From: Tetracentron sinense
Lineage: Eukaryota; Streptophyta; Magnoliopsida; Trochodendrales; Trochodendraceae
Assembly (NCBI GenBank): GCA_015143295.1
Contig: CM026562.1
Span: forward strand, 14,970,041 to 15,034,040
Length of the DNA: 64,000 nt
Direction: 5' to 3'
A program made the translations under genes and the position numbers. Below, one piece after another: positions 34,236-46,685 of the stretch. The first letter of the stretch is position 1, and every line of letters starts with the position of its first letter. The notes beneath the pieces are model-generated. The model was not told the DNA's origin. It worked only from the letters and a program-made list of their open reading frames with translations, and made no database searches.

Positions 34236-36659
34236 GGTCTAGATCTGATAGGCATTTTGCACTTATAGTTTCTCTGGGAAATGACAAGAGACCATCCTTG
34301 GCACACTCTTCACCCATCTTTCCTGTAACCCGTTCACAAATCAAATGAATCTCGCTAGTTAGCCCCTTGAACCTGACAGCCCCTCTTTCATTACACTTTT
34401 CAGGGACACCCTCCCTCGCCCTCTGCGGCATTAGCCCGAACTACGTCATGACCTGATCCTGCAAAGGTACGTAGGCAACCTGTCAAATCAGGTGCAGTCA
34501 CATTAGGGGTATCCACTCCCCGACTCTCCCCAAACAGAGTCCCTCTTTCCCCAAAGGAGTCATCAACTCTCCCCAAGCAGAGACAAACTCTCCCAACTTC
34601 CCAAGGAAATCAATTCTCATGGGTACAAATTTTCTATCAAAAGAAAGCCCAAAATAAAAGTCGAAACATTTGAACGGTTAGAGACTCCCCATAGAGACAA
34701 TCTCTCCGAACTCTTTACCCAGCAGAGACAATCTCTCCAGAAAAACAAAATCCTTGGGCAAAGAAAACCTCTCTATCCCCAGCAGAGACAACCTCTCTCG
34801 CTCTCTCTCCCCCACCCCAATGGAGTCCCTAGCAAAAACAAATCATCACCGGGAATCATAAGGCATAGGCCTTAAGCAAACAATCCCCCGGAAACAAAAG
34901 AATCCTCCCCAGAGAGTGAAAATCAATTATATCAAACCAAAACCTCCAAGGGAGAGCAAATCAGCTACAAACAGGAGAAATCCCAGGGTGTCCCAAACTT
35001 CGGTCCCACAGCCTACATTTTGTCCTACTCTAAGTCCTCCTCGATCCCTTAGGAATTACGAGTGCAAGCGCAAATATCACATCTGCATCCCCAGCGGAAA
35101 TATCATTCTCAAATCCCTAGAGGAGCGCCATTCAGGGCTATGATGGGAGAAGACCTTCTTTCTCAAAATAAACAAAACCTCCCCAGTAAGTCGGGGGCAT
35201 GAGTGAAGACCGGCAACGGCCTCATTGAGCAAAAATCACGCGATCTCCAAACCTAGTCTTGTGACTAGGGGTAAAAAATGGACAAAAACCAATCAGCATC
35301 GCAGGCATGAGGAAAATCGGCAATGGCCTCATCGCGCAAAAATTATGCGAACCCTATGACTTGGTCATTCCAAGGGTAAAAAAGGGAGAAAGACTGAAGA
35401 GCAGTTTGGCAACAACATCCGACAGCAATCAGGCTAGCCAGATAAATCTCCTACAGCAATCCCCAGCAGGTGGCATGGAAGAGCAGCTTCCCCAACACTA
35501 GGCTCCAGCAGAGTCCAAATCCCCAGCAGTGATCTACGGCAGTGTTATATCCCTCAGCAGATCCCAAGCAACGGTCTACAATGGCATTACATCCCCCAGC
35601 GGATCTCCCCAGTAGAAGCATCCTTTTGCTCCCCCAGCAAGGTTCTCCCCAGTCAGAGTCTAATCTCCAATAGTGACAAAACAAACAAGTCTACCCATGA
35701 GCATCCTCAGTGGTGACAAAGCCTCTTCTGGGTTATACTCTACTCTCCAAGAGCGAAAGGCAGACTACAAAATCCCCAAAGCCCTGACTAAGGCACTTTC
35801 CTGGCAAAACTGATAGCAAGTTGAACATTCTTTTGTTGAAAGCAAAATTTTTTACAAAGGACCAAAACCTTTTACAAAATGTTTTCAAAAAACAAACTCT
35901 TTGGTATCCTAACTAGATTGTACCAGCCTACACTGAGCAGCCCCAGTGTAACGCCCCGAAATACCCCTAGGAGTTTAGGGATATTTTAGGTGTCACACTA
36001 CGAACCTATCAAACCATCCTGTAATGCACAAGATAAAATACAGTACTAACAACGATAATCAGAGCACGGAAGCTAACATATATGCGGAAGCATAAACAAA
36101 TTTTTCATTTCTTCTAATGATCCAAAATAGTATTCCAAGTTAACATAAATACAAGACATGTCTAAGTCTAAGGTGGACAGGCCCACCTATCAAAATATCA
36201 AAATACACAAGACCCTCTCATACTCTCCCCTCAACAGTAGTCGAGGTATGGCCACACATCGAGGTCTCGGTCCGCCTGAGACTGTAATGAAATAGCCGGC
36301 TCTCTCTCCTCTATATACTCTTCCTCGACCCAAGGCTCCGGGTCGAGGGCTCCCTCAGTACCTGTCGACATGAAAGTACGGCTGAGCATGGAATACTCAG
36401 CGAGTACAAGCTACTAGCAGACCATAACAATAATAAAAACACACAATTGTAATATCATACAAGCAGTAATAGAAACATCACAAAAGAAACAGTATAAGGC
36501 ATGATACAATACAAGCATCCTGACGTGCGTACATGAATGCGAAAACGCCGATTAAACTCATGCTTGAAAACTCATGTCATGTCCCGGTATGCCTCGTAGA
36601 AATCATGTATGCGTGCATGCATGAATGCATGATCATCATCTTGTAAACCTCCATCTCGT

Positions 36660-36790
36660 AACTTGTGAGCCAGAGGTTAGTACCCGAATGTCCCTGGGCT
36701 ACCAACCTCCTTGATATGCAATGCACTTGTGAGCCAGAGGTTAGTACCCGAATGTCCCTGGGCTACCAACCTCCTTGATATGCAATGCAC
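36660..36790. repeat. Two-copy ~64-bp tandem repeat
   Basis: Two almost identical units with GTGAGCCAGAGGTTAGTACC and GGGCTACCAACCTCC. Related units occur four times at 45050-45322. Confidence 0.88.
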
Positions 36791-37754
36791 TTGTTGTTTA
36801 TTATATGCACATGCTCTTTAAATCTCGGTTCATGCTATCATGCGTGCTCATGTGCGTGCCAATAATAACAATCGTGGGAATGCACTTAACAAAAGAGATA
36901 TGGCATTACAATTCAATTCATAATATTAGCATAGGTAACTTAAGTAATTCACATGACATTGGATCAATTCATCGTCTATAAGAACACATGCATAAAACCT
37001 ATTTCCATTTTCTTCATCTAAGTCGTTTATTCATAGTTTAGGCATTTTGTCAAACACAACACATGCAATGTTTCTTAATAATTCATCTTGTTCTTTTTAG
37101 CGCATATTTTCCATCCAATCATCAAGGTAAGTTCATTATTGGTAAAATACCCATCCACCATTTCCATCACACAACCTACATCTCGGCATCCAATCGCCAC
37201 ATCCAACATTCCATCCACACATCCACACCTTTTCCGTTATCTTGTTTATATTTAATGGGGGATAACACATTTCATAAGGAGGAAAACATAATATAAAGAA
37301 TCACCTTTTTATATGGAAAACCTAGATTTTTGCTAAGGTAAGTTAGTAGGGTGTACTAACCTTAGATCAAGGCTTGATCCTTGGTAGAAACCTTGATTGA
37401 AGCTCCAACTTGAAAAAAGAACACCTTTGCTTGAAGGAGACTTGAGTTGGGGAAGAAACCCCTTTCAAAAACGTGCTTGGGTTGCTGCCCTAGCTTGGAG
37501 AACGCTCTCCACGAGTGCTTGAGCCGTGATCTTGGAGAAAAACCGGACTTAAAGTGATCTAGGGTCTCAAAACCCCTTTGATTCTTCTCCAAAAGCAAAA
37601 CCCTAGCTTAGGAAACCCTTTCTCCTCTCTTCTAATCCCCCAAATCCTCTAAGTGTTGAGAATGAGCCCTAAAGGCTCGGGTTAAACTCTTAAGGTAAGA
37701 GTGAACCGACCAAAAGACCATAATACCCTTACTGAAATTTCTGCAAAAACACGA

Positions 37755-38330
37755 GTGCTGAACACGTCGAGCTGTGAATAGTGCCGAACACGTTGTGCTG
37801 TGAATAGTGCCGAACACGTTGTGCTGTGAATAGTGCCGAACACGTTGTGCTGTGAATAGTGCCGAACACGTTGTGCTGTGAATAGTGCCGAACACGTTGT
37901 GCTGTGAAGGGTGCCGAACCCGTTGTCACGTTGTGTTGTGCATGAACACGTTGTGCTGTGAAGGGTGCCGAACCCGTTGTGCTGTGAAGGGTGCCGAACC
38001 CGTTGTGCTGTGAAGGGTGCCGAACCCGTTGTCACGTTGTGCTGTGAAGGGTGCCGAACCCGTTGTGCTGTGAAGGGTGCCGAACCCGTTGTCACGTTGT
38101 GTTGTGCATGAACACGTTGTGCTGTGAAGGGTGCTGAACATGTTGTGCTGTGAATAGTGCCGAACACGTTGTGCTGTGAATAGTGCCGAACACGTTGTGC
38201 TGTTGTCTTATGTACAACGTGCCCGTTGTGAGCTATACAACGTACACGTTGTTTGCTGTACAACGTACACGTTGTCTGCTGGACGACGTACCCGTTGTCT
38301 ATTGCACAACGGATGCACAACGTATACGTT
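37755..38330. repeat. Minisatellite (GAACACGTTGTGCTGTGAA units)
   Basis: More than fifteen 24-27 bp units occur, some as the variant GAAGGGTGCCGAACCCGTTGT, with a higher-order ~100-bp duplication at 37900-38110. The long minus-strand frame across it (up to 212 residues) is repeat read-through. Confidence 0.92.
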
Positions 38331-38799
38331 ATCAGAGCTAGAGCTACGTCCTTAGTGCCTTCCGAGCTACGATTGCCTGCAGGTCCAGACTGTTTTGGCC
38401 ATATCTTTTGACTCGTTCGTCCGATTTTGACGATTCAACTTGCGTTGGGTTCGTACTTCAAAAAGGAACATTTTTGACATTTTGAAATTTCTAATTTCTC
38501 CCTTATTTATTAATTAGACTACAAAAACGGCCAATTAGCTACGAAGGTGCTATTCATTTAGGATGAAAAAGTCCGGGGTGCTACACCCAGCAAGTCAAAG
38601 CAGAAGAAGCCGGCACCATGCCTCCCCGTAAGTCGCAATCAGTAGAGTCATGGGAAAGCATCCTCGCCTTTACCCCCTGCATGACATCCCTGAATAGCAA
38701 CACGCTTCTAGTGACCAAACTCCTCAGCATCATCTTTGATTAAAATCTAGCGCCTCTCGGCCATTTCAATCATCGGGCTAGTACCTCTTGGACATGCTA

Positions 38800-39340
38800 C
38801 CTCCTCTTTGACACCCTCGTGTGTCCTCGACATCCCGTGTATACCTTTACAGCGTAAACCACCTGCATGTCCTCTCTTTCGACACCCCCGTGTGTCCTCG
38901 ACATCCCGTGTATACCTTTACAGCGAATACCACCTACATGTCCTCTATTTCGACACCCCCGTGTGTCCTCGACATCCCGTGTATACCTTTACAGCGTATA
39001 CCACCTACATGTCTCATCCTCGACACCCCCGTGTGTCCTCGACATCCCATGTATACCTTTACAGCGTATACCACCTGCATGTCTCATCCTCGACACCCCC
39101 GTGTGTCCTCGACATCCCGTGTATACCTTTACAACGTATACCACCTGCATGTCCTCTCTTTAGACACCCTCATGTATCCTCGACATCCCGTGTATACCTT
39201 TAAAGCGTATACCACCTGCATGTCTCATCTCCAACACCCCGCGTATCCTCAACATCCCGTGTGTACCTTTACAGTGTACACCACCGGCATGTCACCCCCT
39301 TCAACACCCTGTGTGTTCTTGACACCCTGTGTGCCTCTTC
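38800..39340 (+). repeat. 69-bp minisatellite in Tat 3' UTR
   Basis: About eight tandem units contain CGACATCCCGTGTATACC and CCACCTGCATGTC, becoming more diverged toward the right end. The unit is close to a multiple of three, which keeps three forward frames open. The frames at 38808-39414 are therefore not evidence of a gene. Tat/Ogre 3' UTR minisatellites are known seeds of satellite DNA. Confidence 0.92.
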
Positions 39341-39589
39341 GATCAAACTCGATCGAATCCTTCTGGCCGGCGCCTCTGGGCTATGCCATCCCTGTATTCA
39401 TCAATCCCCAGTGAGTAGTCTGAACTACTCGCCCTTCCCCAGCAGCACCTTGCCGCTACATTGCACTCACTACTTTTGCACTGCATGCATACACATCATC
39501 ATTCTGCATCCCTGTTATCCGAGCTCGGTGTAGGAATAGGATGATTACAGTCGTTGCCATTCGAATCGCCAACCTTGGTATTCTCCAGC

Positions 39590-39602
39590 AAAGAGGGGCA
39601 GC
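39590..39602 (+). other. Polypurine tract of the Tat element
   Basis: AAAGAGGGGCAGC lies directly before the 3' LTR at 39603, the expected plus-strand priming site, and confirms plus orientation. Confidence 0.8.
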
Positions 39603-40698
39603 TGTCAGCACCCAATTTTTACACCCCATCTAACTGTAATTAAATCCCTTAACTATGGTTACCTCCCCTACCAAGTCCCTCATAACCTAGGTAAGCATCT
39701 CCAGTCAAACCCTAGAAAAACCCATGTCCTAAGCCCTAGCATTAGGTGACCTTAGCATACCCCTTAAACCCATGACCTATAGAGCCTGACCCTCAGCCTC
39801 GAGCCCGCAAGGCCCAAAAAACCTTAGTACATAACCCCCATAACTCGTGTGTGCAGGGCCCAGCCCATTTAAAAACGAAACCCAGAATGTCGATAGAAGG
39901 TCTGCCGACATTAAAAATTGGCCTTGTTTCAAGCTGTCGGTAGACTGTCTACCGACATATTCAAGTTACGAGTTGCAGGCCTACAACACCCCTGCACACT
40001 CTACCTCCACCTTGGTCTCTCCCTCCTCAGCCCTTAGTCGACCTTACCGGGGTCCAATACCCTTCCTCCCCTTCTTCCTAATCCCTCTTAAGTCCTTAGA
40101 TCCTTCCCTATAAATTCAAACCCACCTCCCGTTCAAAAGGGTCGACAGAATTTCCAAGGTAAAAACCCCTGCGGCAAAACCTCTCCTCTCCCTTGGTCTT
40201 AATCCCAGGACTCCCCTGGACCTACCTTAGACCTCCCCCAGCTGCTGTAGCCCATCCCCGGAGCACCACCACCGCAGTTGCAACCACCTCCACCATTTGG
40301 CAGAAACAAAGCACTGGGTAGGGGACTCCCTACCCATTTTTTATTATCACTTGCAAATCATGTGAGCCCCTAGTCATCTCCAGGGGACGTTTTTCATTGT
40401 TTTGTTATTGCTTAGTAGGTATACAGACCCACATAGGGTGTTCACCCACCTAACCATAGGTGTGGTGAACTCCTTTGGGTATAGCATTTCCATCAAGGCT
40501 TGACAGCCATTACAGAACCTTCTGGAGGTCCCTCGTATCATGAAGGAACCCTAGTAACCTCTGTGCACAGCCCCAGTGGCCACGAGTTCGGTTTTCAGAA
40601 AAACCCACGACGGCAGCATTCTCAGTACCGACATTCCTAAAGTGGCCTCTTTCCCTTTCTGTCGGTGATCCATTTACCGACATATTATTTGTGAACTG

Positions 40699-43074
40699 TG
40701 TCGCGACCCAAATCCCACCCTAGGAGTTAGAGTGAACTTTGGATGACTAATCATGGATTACATGACTTGCTTGACCAGCCAACCTGCAAAAACCCACAGA
40801 GCATACAATAGAAGATATAAACAGCGGAAACATACTCCAACATAGCACAGCGGAAGTCTAAACAAACCTCTGTATATATATATACGAATCCAAGTTATAC
40901 AAAAGGTAACCATAAGAAAGTGCGGACATACCCGCCAAAAATACATAAATCTAACTCTCATCTCACCCACAGCTAATCCACTCAGAATCTAACCACCACC
41001 TACTGATAACCCTCTACGGGAGGATCCTCCAAAGGCTCCTCGACGTACTCCTCTTCCACCCATGGACCAGGAGCACAAACATCAAATGGAGTAGCAGCTC
41101 CCTCAGAACCTGCCGACATAAGAAGTACGGCTGAGCATGGAATAGTCAGGCGGGTACTAAATACTAACCAACAATTATAGCATAAAAATGGCAATACATA
41201 ATCAGGAGCAATTCATATAGGTCAGACGGAAACAATTCATATCATACAAGGAAGTAAAGCAATTTATAATCATGCTTGTATTTCGTAGAAAGCCGATAAA
41301 ACCTCTTGAAAACATCGTGCACTTGACTTGGCTTGAAATATCTTTTCGTACTTGAAAGCTTGTCTTGTCTATCTTGCTTGATTCTTGTATGTCGTGTCAT
41401 GTCATGCATGCTTGCTTGTGATCATGTAACTTGTGAGATACACTTGTGAGATGTCCTTGTGAGATGCACTTGAGAGGGAAGGGAGACCCTTCTTCATGAT
41501 ATGTATGTACTTGCGAGGGAAGGGAGGCCCTTCTTCATGATATGCACTTGTGAGTGAGGGGAGACCCCTCGTGGAATGTTGGTTCTTGTCTTCTTGTGAA
41601 AAGCGAGGTAAAACATATCGTAGGATATGTCCCACCTCTAATCATGTTCTTACAAACCTCGATAAATCATGTCATGCATGCCGTGCTCGTGGGAACCGTG
41701 TACATACTTGCATTTAAATTTAATATGACATTTAGGGGATTTCATCATTTCATAGCATAACAATTTGAACAAGTAGGCATTCATAAAACATTAGGGAAAA
41801 CAAGTAATCACACTATCATAGGCCCTAGCAATATTCAGAATTTATTAAGCATGCATTTCCTAATTTACAACTCATTTTATTCACCTTGGCATTTCATCAA
41901 ACATGGTGTGTTCATTATTCATTATTCCTTTAAACCTAAATCATGCTTTTCTAGGTGAGTTTACTCACAATACACTTGTATGTTCATTATTAGTACAATG
42001 CTCTTTCCCATTCATTCATCACATCATCCACACGGCATCCATTCGCCAACATCCACCTCCATTCACCATTCATAACCATCCATCTCATAGCACATGTTTA
42101 AATAAAAGAAAATAAGGAGAAATGAAGGGAAAAGAGGAACTATAACTAGGAGGGTAGCAAGAAGTACCGACCTTGAAGAGATGAGGAAGAAATCCCTCTT
42201 CCAAATGACTGTGTAGCTGCTGCCCTAGCTTGGATCGCGAGCTCCACAAATGTTTGAACTGAAATCTTGAAGAAAACGGGCTTGAGGTTGATCTAGGGTT
42301 TCAAAACCCTTTGATTTCTCTCCAAAATGGAAACCCTAGGTTAGAATCGCCTTCTCCCCTTTCTCCTATTCTCTCAAACTCTCTAAGTGTCGAATGATGC
42401 CCTAAAGGCTCGGGTTAAGCTCTTAAGGTAAGAGTGAACTGACAAAAGACCATAACACCCTTACTAAATTTCTGTAAAAACACGAGTGTCGAACTCGTTG
42501 TGCTGTGAATCAGCGCCAACTAGTTGTGCTATGAACAGTGCCAACTCGTTGTGCTATGAATAGTGACAACTCGTTGTGCTGTGAATAGTACCAAACACGT
42601 TGTCCGTTGTGAAGGGTGCCGAACCCGTTGTCCGTTGTGAAGGGTGCCGAACCCGTTGTGAGTTGTACAACGTACCCGTTGTGAGTTGTACAACGTACCG
42701 TTGTCTATTGCACAACGGATACGTTATCTGTTGCGCGACGGACGCACAACGAATACGTTATCTGCTGCGCGACGGATGCACAACGAATACGTTATCTGCT
42801 GCGCGACGGATGCACAACGAATACGTTATCAGAGTACGCCCTTAGCGTCTTCCGAGCTACGATTTCCTACAGGTCCAGACTGTTTTGGCCATATCTTTTG
42901 ACTCGTTCGTCCGATTTTGACGATTTAACTTGCGTTGTGCTCGTACTTCGAAAGGAACATTTCTGATGTTTTGAAATTCCCAATTTCTTCCTTATTTACT
43001 AATTATACCTCCAAAAAGGCAAAATGACAACAAAAGTGTCATGTATTAAGCATGAAAAAGTCTAGGGCTCTACA
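40699..43074 (-). repeat. 3' LTR of the Tekay element
   Basis: 2376 bp, TG...CA ended. It contains the hairpin copy (41125-41157, with one extra base), the ~36-bp tandem repeat (41405-41560), a minisatellite (42480-42835) and the conserved block (42875-42944). Confidence 0.95.
42480..42835. repeat. Mixed minisatellite in Tekay 3' LTR
   Basis: It starts with ACTCGTTGTGCTGTGAAT-type units, continues with GTTGTACAACGTACCCGTTG palindromic units, and ends with three ~36-bp units containing TGCGCGACGGATGCACAAC. Confidence 0.9.
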
Positions 43075-43164
43075 CTTACAAAATTTCGTCCTCGAAATTT
43101 AGACACTATTTGCACTACAAATCAAAAAGGAAATTACAGTCATATACAAACTCATTCCAAAAAC

Positions 43165-44350
43165 TCATTCAATTAATTCTGGGTACTTTGCTTTGACTTC
43201 GGCTTCACGCTCCCATGTAGCTTCTTCCTGAGCATGGTGCTGCCATTGCACAAGAACCAAAGGGATTGTCTTGTTGCGAAGCACCTGATCCCTTCGATCC
43301 AAAATCTGAACTGGCCTTTCAATCAAGGTGAGGTCCTCTCGAATCTCCAACGGTTCCAAGTCTATGACATGCGAAGGATCCGCAATGTACTTCCGAAGCA
43401 TAGACACATGGAAGACGTTGTGAACTGCGGCCATGCGAGGTGGGAGAGCTACCCTGTAAGCAACCTCACCAACTCGTGTGATAATCTCAAAAGGCCCAAC
43501 ATACCGAGGACTGAGCTTGCCTCGCTTGCCAAATCTCATGATCCCTTTGCTAGGAGATACTTTCACAAAAATTTGATCCCCTACTTGAAATTCCAAGTCC
43601 CTACGGCGTGTGTCCGCATAGCTTTTCTGGCGATCTTGAGCGGCTTTCAATCGATCCCGAATGATCTTAACTGTGTTTGCAGTTTGCTCAATCAACTCCG
43701 GGCCAAACACTTTCCTTTCTCCTACCTCATCCCAATAGAGAGGAGACCTACAACTTCGCCCGTACAAGGCCTCAAATGGTGCCATTTGGATACTCGCCTG
43801 ATAGCTGTTATTATAGGCGAATTCAACCAAAGGCAAGTGCTCTTCCCAACTGCCTCTGAAATCCAACATACAAGCCCGAAGCATGTCTTCAATGACTTGG
43901 TTCACTCTCTCGGTTTGTCCATCCGTCTGTGGATGAAAAGCGGTGCTGAAATCAAGTCGGGAACCCATAGCCTCCTGGAAACTTTTCCAAAATCTTGACG
44001 TGAATCTTGGATCCCGATCCGACACAATACTGACTGGCACCCCATGTAGTCTAACTACTTCCTTGATGTATAGTGCAGCCAACTGACTAGAGTTGAAAGT
44101 AGTACGGTAGGGTAAGAGATGAGCGGACTTTGTCAAACGATCCACTACTACCCATATCGCATCTGAGCCCCTTTCCGTCTTTGGCAAGCCAACTATGAAA
44201 TCCATGGATATATTCTCCCATTTCCACTCGGGAATAGGAAGAGAATGCAATAGACCGGCGGGTCGCATGTGTTCTGCTTTCACTTGTTGACACACCAAGC
44301 ACCGTGCTACATATTCCGCAACATCCCTCTTCATATTCCGCCACCAAAAG
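43165..44350 (-). pseudogene. pol: Tekay integrase core and chromodomain
   Basis: An uninterrupted 389-residue frame (44334 down to 43165). It begins in the integrase zinc finger (CLVCQQVKAEH). The catalytic triad is intact: Asp in SMDFIVGLPKTERG, Asp in VSDRDPRFTSRFW, Glu in HPQTDGQTERVNQVIED. A GPFEIITRVGEVAYRVALP segment follows, then LHNVFHVS-like VHNVFHVSMLRKY. At the C-terminus is a chromodomain (residues ~340-388: QILDRRDQVLRNKTIPLV, W at VQWQHH, EATWE). Chromodomains target chromovirus integration to heterochromatin. The N-terminal part of the zinc finger is split off by a solo LTR at 44351. The stop at 43165 is native. Confidence 0.95.
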
Positions 44351-45049
44351 TGTCGCGCCCCAAAATACCCCCTAAGAGTTAAGGAATACTTTAGAGGTGA
44401 CTACGTGTACCTGTCAAACCATCCTGTAATGCAAGAGGCTCAACATAATATAATACAATGATAATCAGAGCGCGGAAACTAAACATAAGTGCAGAAGCAT
44501 AAGCCAACTTTTTCTTTTCTTCTATAACTCCAAATAGTATTCCAAGTTAACATATACCAATTACAATCAAAGTAAAGGTGGACATGCCCACCTATCAAAA
44601 TACAAAAAGAAACTCTCTAACCCTCTCCTCTCAACAATAGTCGAGGTATGGCCACACATCCAAGTCCCCATCCTCCTGAGACTGCCATGGGATAGGTGGC
44701 TCCCTCTCCTCTACATACTCCTCCTCGACCCAAGGCTCGGGGTCGAGGACATCCACAGTACCTGCCGACATAAAAGTACGGCTGAGCATGGAATACTCAG
44801 CGAGTACAAACTACTAGCTAACCATAACAATAGCGAAAGCATAACAACAGTGAGCAATACAAGATATTAATTTAAAGCAATAGTGAAAGCATAAGATACA
44901 TAGCCATATCTTGACATGCGTGTATGAATGCAAAAACCTCGGTAAAACTCTTGTCTCGGAAACATTTTTTTTCGTGTCTCGGTCAAATCATGTATGTGTG
45001 TCGTGTCTTGTCTTGTATTTCATGTCTTGATTTGTTCTTGACTTGTATA

Positions 45050-45322
45050 CTTGTGAGCCAGAGGCTAGCACCCTTCCTCAGGCTACCAACCTCCTTGTCA
45101 TGTTCTTGTTCCATTTCTCTTGTGAGCCAGAGGCTAGCACCCTTCCTTGGGCTACCAACCTCCTTGTCATGTTCTTGATCCATTTCTCTGGTGAGCCAGA
45201 GGCTAGCACCCTTCCTTGGGCTACCAACCTCCTTGTCATGTTCTTGATCCATTTCTCTTGTGAGCCAGAGGCTAGCACCCTTCCTTGGGCTACCAACCTC
45301 CTTGTCATGTTCTTGTTCCATC
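45050..45322. repeat. Four-copy ~65-bp tandem repeat
   Basis: Units containing GTGAGCCAGAGGCTAGCACC, GGGCTACCAACCTCC and TTGTCATGTTCTTG are nearly identical. Open frames on both strands (45043-45408, 44983-45435) are artefacts of this repeat. Confidence 0.93.
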
Positions 45323-46279
45323 ATATACAAATACAATCTTGGAAAACCTGGTTTCATGCATGCATGTGTGGTGTGTGTAGCACTTGTAATATCATGATGA
45401 CAATATGACATGAAGAGTAGTGTATAGCAATTCAATCCACAGTATAACCATATAGGAATTTGAGTAATCTACGTGGCATTTGAATTGTTCATCATTCATA
45501 AGAACACATGCATAGGGCCTACTTTCATTTTCTTCATTTATGTCATTTAGTCCTAGTTTAGGCATTTCGTCAAACACATAACATGCAAGGTTCCTTAATG
45601 GTTCATCTTCTTCTTTTTAGTGCCTACTTTCCATCCAAAAATCAAGGTATGTTCATTATTGGTAAAATGCCCATCCTCCATTTTCCATTCTTCACACCAC
45701 ACATTCATACACCATACATTCGGCATCCCATCGCCTAAATCAACCTCTCATCCATGCATCCACACCATTTTCCTCACCTTGTTTATATTTAGTGAATATG
45801 ATACATTTCATAAGGGAGAAATACATAGTAGCAAAATCATATAGTTCATAGAAAACTAGGTTATTGTTAGGGGAAGTTAGTAGGGTGTACTAACCTTGAA
45901 TCAAGGCTTGATCCTTGGTAGGGACCTTGATTGAAGCTCCAACTTGAAAGATGAAGCCTTTGCTTGAAAGAAGCTTGAGTTGGGGAAGAAATCCCTTTCA
46001 AAAACGTGAGTGAGGGCTGCCCTAGCTTTGAGAATGCACCCCACCCAAGCTTGAGTTGAAATCTTGAAGAAAACGTGCTTGTGGACGATCTAGGGTCTTC
46101 ACCCCTTTGATTTCTTCTCCAAAAGCAACCTAGGTTTAGGAAACCCTTTTCTCTTCTCTCTTATCTCCCAAATCTCTCTAAGTATAGTGAATGATGCCCT
46201 AAGGCTCGGGCAAGCCTTAAGGAGAAAGGGTTTAACCCCCAAAAGACGAAAACACCCTTACTGAATTTCTGCAAAAACG

Positions 46280-46465
46280 CGAAGACCGAGCGATCGGTGG
46301 TTATGACCGATCGATCGGTTGCCTACCGAGCGATCGGTGTTATTGACCGATCGACCGGTCAAAAACTCACTCTCTGAAAAATTTCCCCATACAAAATTTC
46401 TGACCGTGCGATAGCTACCGATCGATCGGTTATGGACCGATCGATCGCTGACTGGACTGAGCGAT
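46280..46465. repeat. Palindrome array (ACCGATCGATCGGT type)
   Basis: About eight copies, several perfect (GACCGATCGATCGGT). This family-2 LTR carries the same array type as LTRs 8878 and 22250, unlike its close relative at 35947, which has the GAACACGTTGTG minisatellite. Confidence 0.88.
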
Positions 46466-46685
46466 CGGTTCTCTGTATGTCTGGACTGTTTTGACCATAT
46501 CTTTTGACTCGCTCGTCGGATTTTGACGATTCAACTTGCGTTGGATTCGTCTCTCGAAAACGCACATTTCTGATGTTTCAGAATTTCTGATTTCTCCCTT
46601 ATTTATTAATTACACTATGAAACGGCCAATTAGCTACGAGAGTTCCATTCATTAAAGATGAAAAAGTACGGGGTGCTACAAAAAG

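Larger units (their letters stand above)
35947..38585 (-). mobile_element. Tekay-type gypsy solo LTR, mosaic
   Basis: This 2639-bp LTR starts TGTAACGCCCCG and ends GGGGTGCTACA, with perfect TSDs CCCAG at 35942-35946 and 38586-38590. Both ends and the left ~1.5 kb match the LTR at 44351-46680. The block ~37490-38450, including the minisatellite, instead matches the LTR at 1-1550. It holds the conserved hairpin (36376-36407), a two-copy 63-bp repeat (36660-36790), the minisatellite (37755-38330) and the conserved block (38385-38454). Confidence 0.94.
34236..39602 (+). other. Tat long 3' UTR with repeats and one solo LTR
   Basis: Long 3' UTRs rich in tandem repeats are typical of Tat/Ogre. Visible here: degenerate CCCAGCAGAGACAACCTCTC-type repeats (34500-34820); a ~50-bp duplication containing CGGCAACGGCCTCATTG-like sequence (35196-35248 and 35304-35352); CCCCAGCAG-type repeats (35450-35700); a solo LTR at 35947-38585; and a 69-bp minisatellite (38800-39340). 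No protein domain was recognised. Confidence 0.75.
44351..46680 (-). mobile_element. Tekay-type gypsy solo LTR inside the integrase
   Basis: This 2330-bp LTR starts TGTCGCGCCCC and ends GGGGTGCTACA, with perfect TSDs AAAAG at 44346-44350 and 46681-46685. It is at least five insertions deep relative to the copia host. It has the hairpin (44776-44807), a four-copy tandem repeat (45050-45322), the palindrome array (46280-46465) and the conserved block (46481-46550). Confidence 0.95.

Noticed and set aside
37682..38320. 212-residue minus-strand open frame
   Set aside because: It is read-through of the minisatellite, with the same peptide repeated and no start context or domain.
38622..38750. A 42-codon frame beginning MPPRKSQSVESWES in the Tat 3' UTR
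   Set aside because: It is short, shows no similarity that I recognise, and lies in a repeat-rich untranslated region.
38808..39414. Overlapping forward open frames of 98-197 residues
   Set aside because: They are produced by a tandem unit near 69 bp, a multiple of three, which keeps all forward frames open. No domain is visible.
43234..43998. 254-residue plus-strand open frame
   Set aside because: It is the antisense shadow of the well-conserved Tekay integrase on the minus strand.
44983..45435. 150-residue minus-strand frame and the overlapping 121-residue plus-strand frame
   Set aside because: Both run through the four-copy LTR tandem repeat, so they are repeat artefacts.
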